Of a DNA stretch of 64,000 bases, positions 59,919-64,000 are shown in pieces. Under the pieces are notes generated by a model, which saw nothing but the letters and a program-made list of their open reading frames with translations, was not told the origin of the DNA and ran no database searches. The translations under genes were made by a program, and so were the position numbers. Position 1 is the stretch's first letter. Every line of letters begins with the position of its first letter. Location: positions 1,860,001-1,924,000 of the forward strand of contig NZ_CP041151.1 in NCBI RefSeq assembly GCF_006494715.1, given 5' to 3'. This DNA is from Shewanella sp. SNU WT4. Its GTDB lineage: Bacteria; Pseudomonadota; Gammaproteobacteria; Enterobacterales; Shewanellaceae.

Positions 59919-60938
59919 ATGAGCTATTTAATGATGGATCTGGCGGGGTTAACCTTAGACCCGCAAGAAGCAAGTCAATTGCAACACCCAGCCGTTGGCG
60001 GGTTAATTCTTTTTAGTCGTAATTATCAAAATCGTAGCCAACTAGCACAACTCATTGCCAGTGTTAGGCAATGCCGACCCGATCTCTTGATTGCCGTTGA
60101 CCATGAAGGTGGCCGCGTACAACGTTTTCGTGAGGGCTTTACCTCAATTCCGGCCATGGGTGATTTGTTACCTTTGGCAAAAGATATGGCAGAAGCGTGT
60201 GACTGGGCGCGTGAGCTGGGCTTTTTGATGGCAATAGAATTATTGTCGCTAGATATTGATTTAAGTTTTGCGCCGATACTGGATTTAAATGGCATTAGTG
60301 CCGTGATTGGTAAACGCAGTTTTAGCTCAGAGCCGCTGGAAGTCGCCAGTTTAGCGCAGGCCTTTATTGAGGGCATGAATAGTGCGGGTATGGCCGCAGT
60401 AGGTAAGCATTTCCCTGGGCATGGCAGCGTAGCGCCGGATTCTCATATCGCTATGCCGGTGGATGACCGTAGTTTGCAACAAATTGAAGCCCTTGATCTT
60501 ATCCCATTTGTTAAGCTGATAGACGCCGGTCAATTGCAAGGCTTAATGCCTGCCCATGTGATTTATCCGCAGGTGGATGAACATCCTGCAGGTTTTTCAA
60601 CGGTATGGCTGCAAGAGATTTTAAAACAGCGTCTGCAGTTTAACGGCGTTATTTTTTCTGATGATTTAGGCATGAAGGGCGCCAGTGTCGCGGGGAATTA
60701 TCGCGCACGGGTGAAGGCGGCATTACTGGCGGGTTGTGATATGGCGTTATTGTGTAATGACCCCGAAGGCGTTGCCAGCGTGCTTGCTGATGATTTTGTG
60801 TGGCCACCACTGCCTATTGCTTCGAAAGTCTCTCAATTACTGGCGAACAAGCCGCAAGTTGCCATTGCGCTGCAACAAGAAACACGGTGGCTAGAAGCGG
60901 CTGCGTTAGCCAAACGCATTAGTGCTCAACTTTCATAG
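59919..60938 (+). CDS. nagZ: Beta-N-acetylhexosaminidase NagZ
   Basis: Cytoplasmic glycoside hydrolase family 3 enzyme that removes N-acetylglucosamine from muropeptides during peptidoglycan recycling. The family motif KHFPGHG (about residue 165), DHEGGRVQRF near residue 60 and nucleophile Asp in FSDDLGMKG are present. I took ATG 59919 (MSYLMMDLAG), giving 339 residues against 341 in E. coli; an upstream TTG is rejected. ycfP follows, as in enterobacteria. Confidence 0.96.
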   Translation: MSYLMMDLAGLTLDPQEASQLQHPAVGGLILFSRNYQNRSQLAQLIASVRQCRPDLLIAVDHEGGRVQRFREGFTSIPAMGDLLPLAKDMAEACDWARELGFLMAIELLSLDIDLSFAPILDLNGISAVIGKRSFSSEPLEVASLAQAFIEGMNSAGMAAVGKHFPGHGSVAPDSHIAMPVDDRSLQQIEALDLIPFVKLIDAGQLQGLMPAHVIYPQVDEHPAGFSTVWLQEILKQRLQFNGVIFSDDLGMKGASVAGNYRARVKAALLAGCDMALLCNDPEGVASVLADDFVWPPLPIASKVSQLLANKPQVAIALQQETRWLEAAALAKRISAQLS

Positions 60939-61013
60939 TCAATAATTTACTGAGAGCTCAATTTTCAACGTTGTTAATTTGAATCGTATTTAACATTATG
61001 CATAGGAGGCGTG

Positions 61014-61577
61014 ATGATTTTTTATCTCCATGGTTTTGATGCCACAAGTCCTGGTAATCACGAGAAGATGCGCCAGTTACAATTTATTGATAGCGATGTG
61101 CGGTTACTGAGTTATTCCACCATGCACCCAAAGCATGATATGCAGCAAATACTCAATCAAGTTGCTCGCCAATCTACTCCTGCTGAGGTACAAAAGCCGT
61201 TATTTATTGGTGTAGGTTTAGGTGGCTATTGGGCTGAACGGATTGCGTTTCTAACGGGGGGGTATAGCGTACTCATCAATCCCAATTTATGGCCTGAAAC
61301 CACAATGCAAGGCAAAATTGATAGGGCAGAAGAGTATCAAGACATAGCCACTAAATGCGTGACGCAATTTAGAGAGAAAAACCAAGGCAATGCCTTGGTC
61401 ATTCTGTCGAGGCAAGATCAATTGTTAGACGTAAACGCCATTGATGACTGTTTGAATGCTTATTATCAAGTTCACTTTGATGAGCAGCAGTCGCATAAGT
61501 TCTCGCAATTAAGCCCTTGGTTAGCGACGATTAAACAGTTTTACGCCGCTAAGCTATTAGTCAGCCCTGTGATTTAA
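61014..61577 (+). CDS. ycfP: YcfP-family alpha/beta-hydrolase-like protein
   Basis: 187 residues matching YcfP across its length: [22 protein letters not shown] at the start, the nucleophile-elbow-like [20 protein letters not shown], and [13 protein letters not shown] true hydrolase activity is not established: the elbow reads G-x-G-x-G and lacks the catalytic Ser. AGGAGG lies directly before the ATG at 61014. It sits 75 bp after nagZ, the usual nagZ-ycfP pairing. Confidence 0.92.
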   Translation: MIFYLHGFDATSPGNHEKMRQLQFIDSDVRLLSYSTMHPKHDMQQILNQVARQSTPAEVQKPLFIGVGLGGYWAERIAFLTGGYSVLINPNLWPETTMQGKIDRAEEYQDIATKCVTQFREKNQGNALVILSRQDQLLDVNAIDDCLNAYYQVHFDEQQSHKFSQLSPWLATIKQFYAAKLLVSPVI

Positions 61578-61645
61578 CGCTTTAGTCCGTAAGTTATAAT
61601 CCAAGGCCATCATGCGAATGCTGAATAACTGTCAGCGTTCGCTGT

Positions 61646-62224
61646 TTACTTTTTGTCACCTAAGTTGTCATCAGTGTCATGGCGCTGACAATCACTCAGT
61701 AATTGCTGGAAGAATGCGGCGCCTTTGCGCTCGCAAAAGGCAATATTACGCTCAGGAATCGATTCAGGCTCAAGGTAACTGGCTAATGCCTTTTCTAAAC
61801 TGGCTTCACGAATAATGTGTAGAGTTGGGTAGGGCGCTCGATTGGTATAATTAGCGGCCGCATTAGCATCGTCACCATCAAAGCAATAGTCGGGATGAAA
61901 ACTGGCCAGTTGATAAACACCTTCATAGCCATTATCCATTAAGGCATCGTTAGCTACATCCACCAAATCTAAGTAGTGATGAAAATCTTCAAATCCACGC
62001 GGTAGGATAAATAATGAGGTTTCAAGTGCTTGATGTTCATCTAAGTATTGGCATTCATCGATTAACTGTTTTAATACGGCCTTAAACTTAGTGTCTTCAA
62101 CCACGCGATAACGCATGGCATTACGTTCCACTTCTTTACGGGCGAACGGACAAATATTGTATTTCATGATAACTCGCTTAACCCAGTTATCTGTGTGAGT
62201 AATAATATCGTTCAGTTCGTGCAT
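61646..62224 (-). CDS. DUF1415 family protein
   Basis: 192 residues. WVKRVIMKYNICPFARKE near the N-terminus (Cys in the NxCPF motif), FILPRGFEDFHHYLDLVD in the middle and APYPTLHIIREASLEKAL near the C-terminus are the conserved blocks of this uncharacterised family. The function is unknown. Convergent with ycfP, with no clear terminator between them. The 3' end includes a His/Asp-rich tail (CQRHDTDDN). Confidence 0.85.
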   Translation of the reverse strand: MHELNDIITHTDNWVKRVIMKYNICPFARKEVERNAMRYRVVEDTKFKAVLKQLIDECQYLDEHQALETSLFILPRGFEDFHHYLDLVDVANDALMDNGYEGVYQLASFHPDYCFDGDDANAAANYTNRAPYPTLHIIREASLEKALASYLEPESIPERNIAFCERKGAAFFQQLLSDCQRHDTDDNLGDKK

Positions 62225-62302
62225 AGCAGTCTCTTGTTGGCTAGGTATATGTTCGCAGTAAGTGACTTATCATCACTCAATAGTGAATGGTACTTTGAAA
62301 AT

Positions 62303-62334
62303 AAAACGTCCACCTAAATGATGTTAGGTGGACG
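62303..62334 (-). terminator. Terminator of the FabH-like gene
   Basis: 11-bp stem CGTCCACCTAA / TTAGGTGGACG, with A4 on the plus-strand left side giving TTTT on the minus strand. Confidence 0.85.
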
Positions 62335-62370
62335 CCATGCTGCAATGAAGTCATTGCTACTTTTTATTGC

Positions 62371-63459
62371 TTAAGCTTCTTGATTAGCATGCGCTTTTGA
62401 TAAGAAATAATCCGCAGCACGTTTAACCAATTCAATGCCGGTCGATTCACATGGCGGCAGATCAGCATCTGATAACGCGATTGGCTCAACGCGCTCGCCC
62501 CATTTTAGCAATAATGCCGCTGAGGTTAAGCCCGCACCAAAGGCGCAAGATAAAATAGTATCGCCAGCCTTAATGCGGCCTTGTTCCAGTGCATCACAAA
62601 TAGCAATGGGGATGGTGGCAGCAGAGGTATTGCCATAATTTGCGATATTGACAAAAGCTTTGCTCTTATCAATCTTCATGCGGCTCACTAAAGTATCAAT
62701 AATGCGCTCGTTAGCTTGGTGAGGTATGACTAAATCTATGTCATCTTTATCTATGCCGGTTTTCTCAAGCACTTTTTTGCTGAGATTGCCCATGCCACTA
62801 ATGGCACGTTTAAAGATTTCTTGGCCATTAAACTGAATATAAAAATCCAGTGAACTTGGATCGAATCTATCCATAGCCGTACCAAAACCAGCGCTTAAGA
62901 TTTCGCGGCAACTTGGGTCGTTATTTAGCTCGTAAGCTAACACGCCTTCTTTATTATCCGTGGCTTCAAGTACGACAGCGCCGGCACCATCACCAAATAA
63001 CACCGCAGTATCACGGCGTGACCAATCAAGATAATAACTTAAGCGCTCAGCACCGATTACCATTACGCGTTGGCATTGACCACTTTGAATTTGAGCATTG
63101 GCTAGACCCATGCCGTATAAAAAGCCACTACAGGCGGCATTGATGTCGAACGCAGCGCAGCTGGCACCAAGATTAGCTTGTACCGTTGAGGCAATGTTAG
63201 GGATGAGCGTATCTGGGCTCGCGGTTGCGAGGATGATCATATCAATTTGGCTAGCTTCAAGACCTGCGGCCGCTAATGCGCGCGCCGCGGCCACCGATGC
63301 GAGCTCAGAGGTGTTGACATGGCTAATATGACGCTGAGAAATCCCTGTGCGTGGGCGAATCCATTCATCAGAGGTTTCGATAAAAGTTGCGAGGTCATCA
63401 TTAGTTAATACTGCAGGAGGCAAGCATTTGCCCCAGCCGGTGATAGTTGCGTACTGCAT
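62371..63459 (-). CDS. FabH-like beta-ketoacyl-ACP synthase III
   Basis: Thiolase-fold condensing enzyme. The catalytic triad is visible: Cys in [10 protein letters not shown], His in IPHQANERI and Asn in ANYGNTSAA, with [11 protein letters not shown] between. At 362 residues it has about 40 more than the main FabH, mostly a C-terminal tail after LLLKWGE. It stands alone, not beside fabD/fabG/acpP, so it may be a second KAS III with a special primer. Assignment to a precise pathway is not possible from the sequence alone. Confidence 0.9.
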   Translation of the reverse strand: MQYATITGWGKCLPPAVLTNDDLATFIETSDEWIRPRTGISQRHISHVNTSELASVAAARALAAAGLEASQIDMIILATASPDTLIPNIASTVQANLGASCAAFDINAACSGFLYGMGLANAQIQSGQCQRVMVIGAERLSYYLDWSRRDTAVLFGDGAGAVVLEATDNKEGVLAYELNNDPSCREILSAGFGTAMDRFDPSSLDFYIQFNGQEIFKRAISGMGNLSKKVLEKTGIDKDDIDLVIPHQANERIIDTLVSRMKIDKSKAFVNIANYGNTSAATIPIAICDALEQGRIKAGDTILSCAFGAGLTSAALLLKWGERVEPIALSDADLPPCESTGIELVKRAADYFLSKAHANQEA

Positions 63460-64000
63460 GGTTTACTCTCTTGTCGTGGGCCCTAAGCCCTGACCAATAA
63501 AACTAGGATTCGACCTTGGATGGTGTTGAATACTCAGCGATTAGCTAGTGTGTAAACTCATCATTCAGGCTAGACCGTGGGTAAGAAAATAGCCTAAGTG
63601 ACACCTGTTCAAAGCTAGGTATCAATAATGATGCTTTAACCACGCATCTGCTTTATTGGTGTTGGTTTCTACATAATGCGAGCGAGTCGCAATGTTCATG
63701 TTCAGCTTGCTAAGCACCGCCAGCTAACACGCTGAATCTGATATCTCGCGTTCACCATGGGTATTCTATCCATGAACAACATCTAAGGTGTGAGGGCGGT
63801 TGGCAGCTTGAGATTCACCAGTCAATTTGCAAGAGTAACTTACCCTATATCGCAAAACTAGCTTCACAGTTAAACGCGGCGGTAAGTATATCCAGCACTT
63901 TCTCCGCATAAATTAGCCGTCATCTTGAATGTTTGAGCTAGCTTTGGCAAGTCATTCAGCTTCAATTAATCTTGTTTATGCTGGCGCTAATGAAAGAATC
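63460..64000. other. 541-bp end region without a clear gene
   Basis: The first ~30 bp carry the leader of the FabH-like gene. A short reverse frame at 63622-63699 encodes 25 residues (MNIATRSHYVETNTNKADAW and five more), with protein-like composition but stops close upstream. It may be a gene remnant or part of a dispersed repeat. No RNA gene or terminator is obvious. Confidence 0.4.

Overview
The window looks like chromosome of a marine gammaproteobacterium of the Alteromonadales, most probably Shewanella or a close relative. This rests on the protein families and on conserved gene order: nrdDG, suhB / trmJ-cysE-iscRSUA-hscBA-fdx-ndk, ybaN-apt-dnaX-ybaB-recR-htpG-adk-gsk, astB next to topA-cysB, and nagZ-ycfP. 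No genus was confirmed by a search. Most of the window is ordinary, densely packed housekeeping DNA with well-formed intrinsic terminators. There are no rRNA genes, no CRISPR array and no tRNA that I could recognise.

Layout. 0-4 kb: anaerobic ribonucleotide reductase and its activase, a YibL-family ribosome-associated protein, and GTP cyclohydrolase II. 4-11 kb: a small outer-membrane barrel, a VF530-family protein, a CstA/BtsT-type transporter with the LytS/LytTR pair that probably controls it, YecH, a PilZ protein and PsiE. 11-19.6 kb: SuhB, TrmJ, serine acetyltransferase, the complete Isc iron-sulfur operon behind an IscR-type operator, and Ndk. 20-33 kb: an accessory block of three large TonB-dependent receptors of one subtype, interleaved with two identical 1,419-bp IS4-family elements and one IS1111/IS110-type element. 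All three insertions fall inside the intrinsic terminators of the receptor genes. 33-37 kb: DusC, then a three-gene copper-RiPP-type locus. It encodes a secreted precursor with seven EGKCG motifs, a DUF692/MNIO enzyme and a DUF2063 partner, and resembles Haemophilus HvfABC. 37-47.5 kb: the apt-dnaX-recR-htpG-adk-gsk housekeeping group, including a receiver protein that lacks its phosphoacceptor Asp and a dnaX gene with a plausible -1 frameshift signal. 47.6-64 kb: a dicarboxylate/amino-acid symporter, a large Ig-repeat lipoprotein, AstB, TopA, CysB, L-serine dehydratase, NagZ, YcfP, a DUF1415 protein and a FabH-like ketoacyl synthase.

How the genes fit together. CysE, CysB and IscS link cysteine synthesis and use to Fe-S assembly. 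NrdG, the Isc system and the serine dehydratase are Fe-S dependent. The receptor block is outer-membrane uptake capacity, with CRP-like sites before two of the receptors. The EGKCG locus is the most novel-looking system here and is probably a periplasmic copper-binding modified peptide.

All functions are inferred from sequence patterns read by eye. Regulatory sites are pattern matches only. Start codons were moved inward from the longest open frame where ribosome-binding sites or family lengths argued for it.
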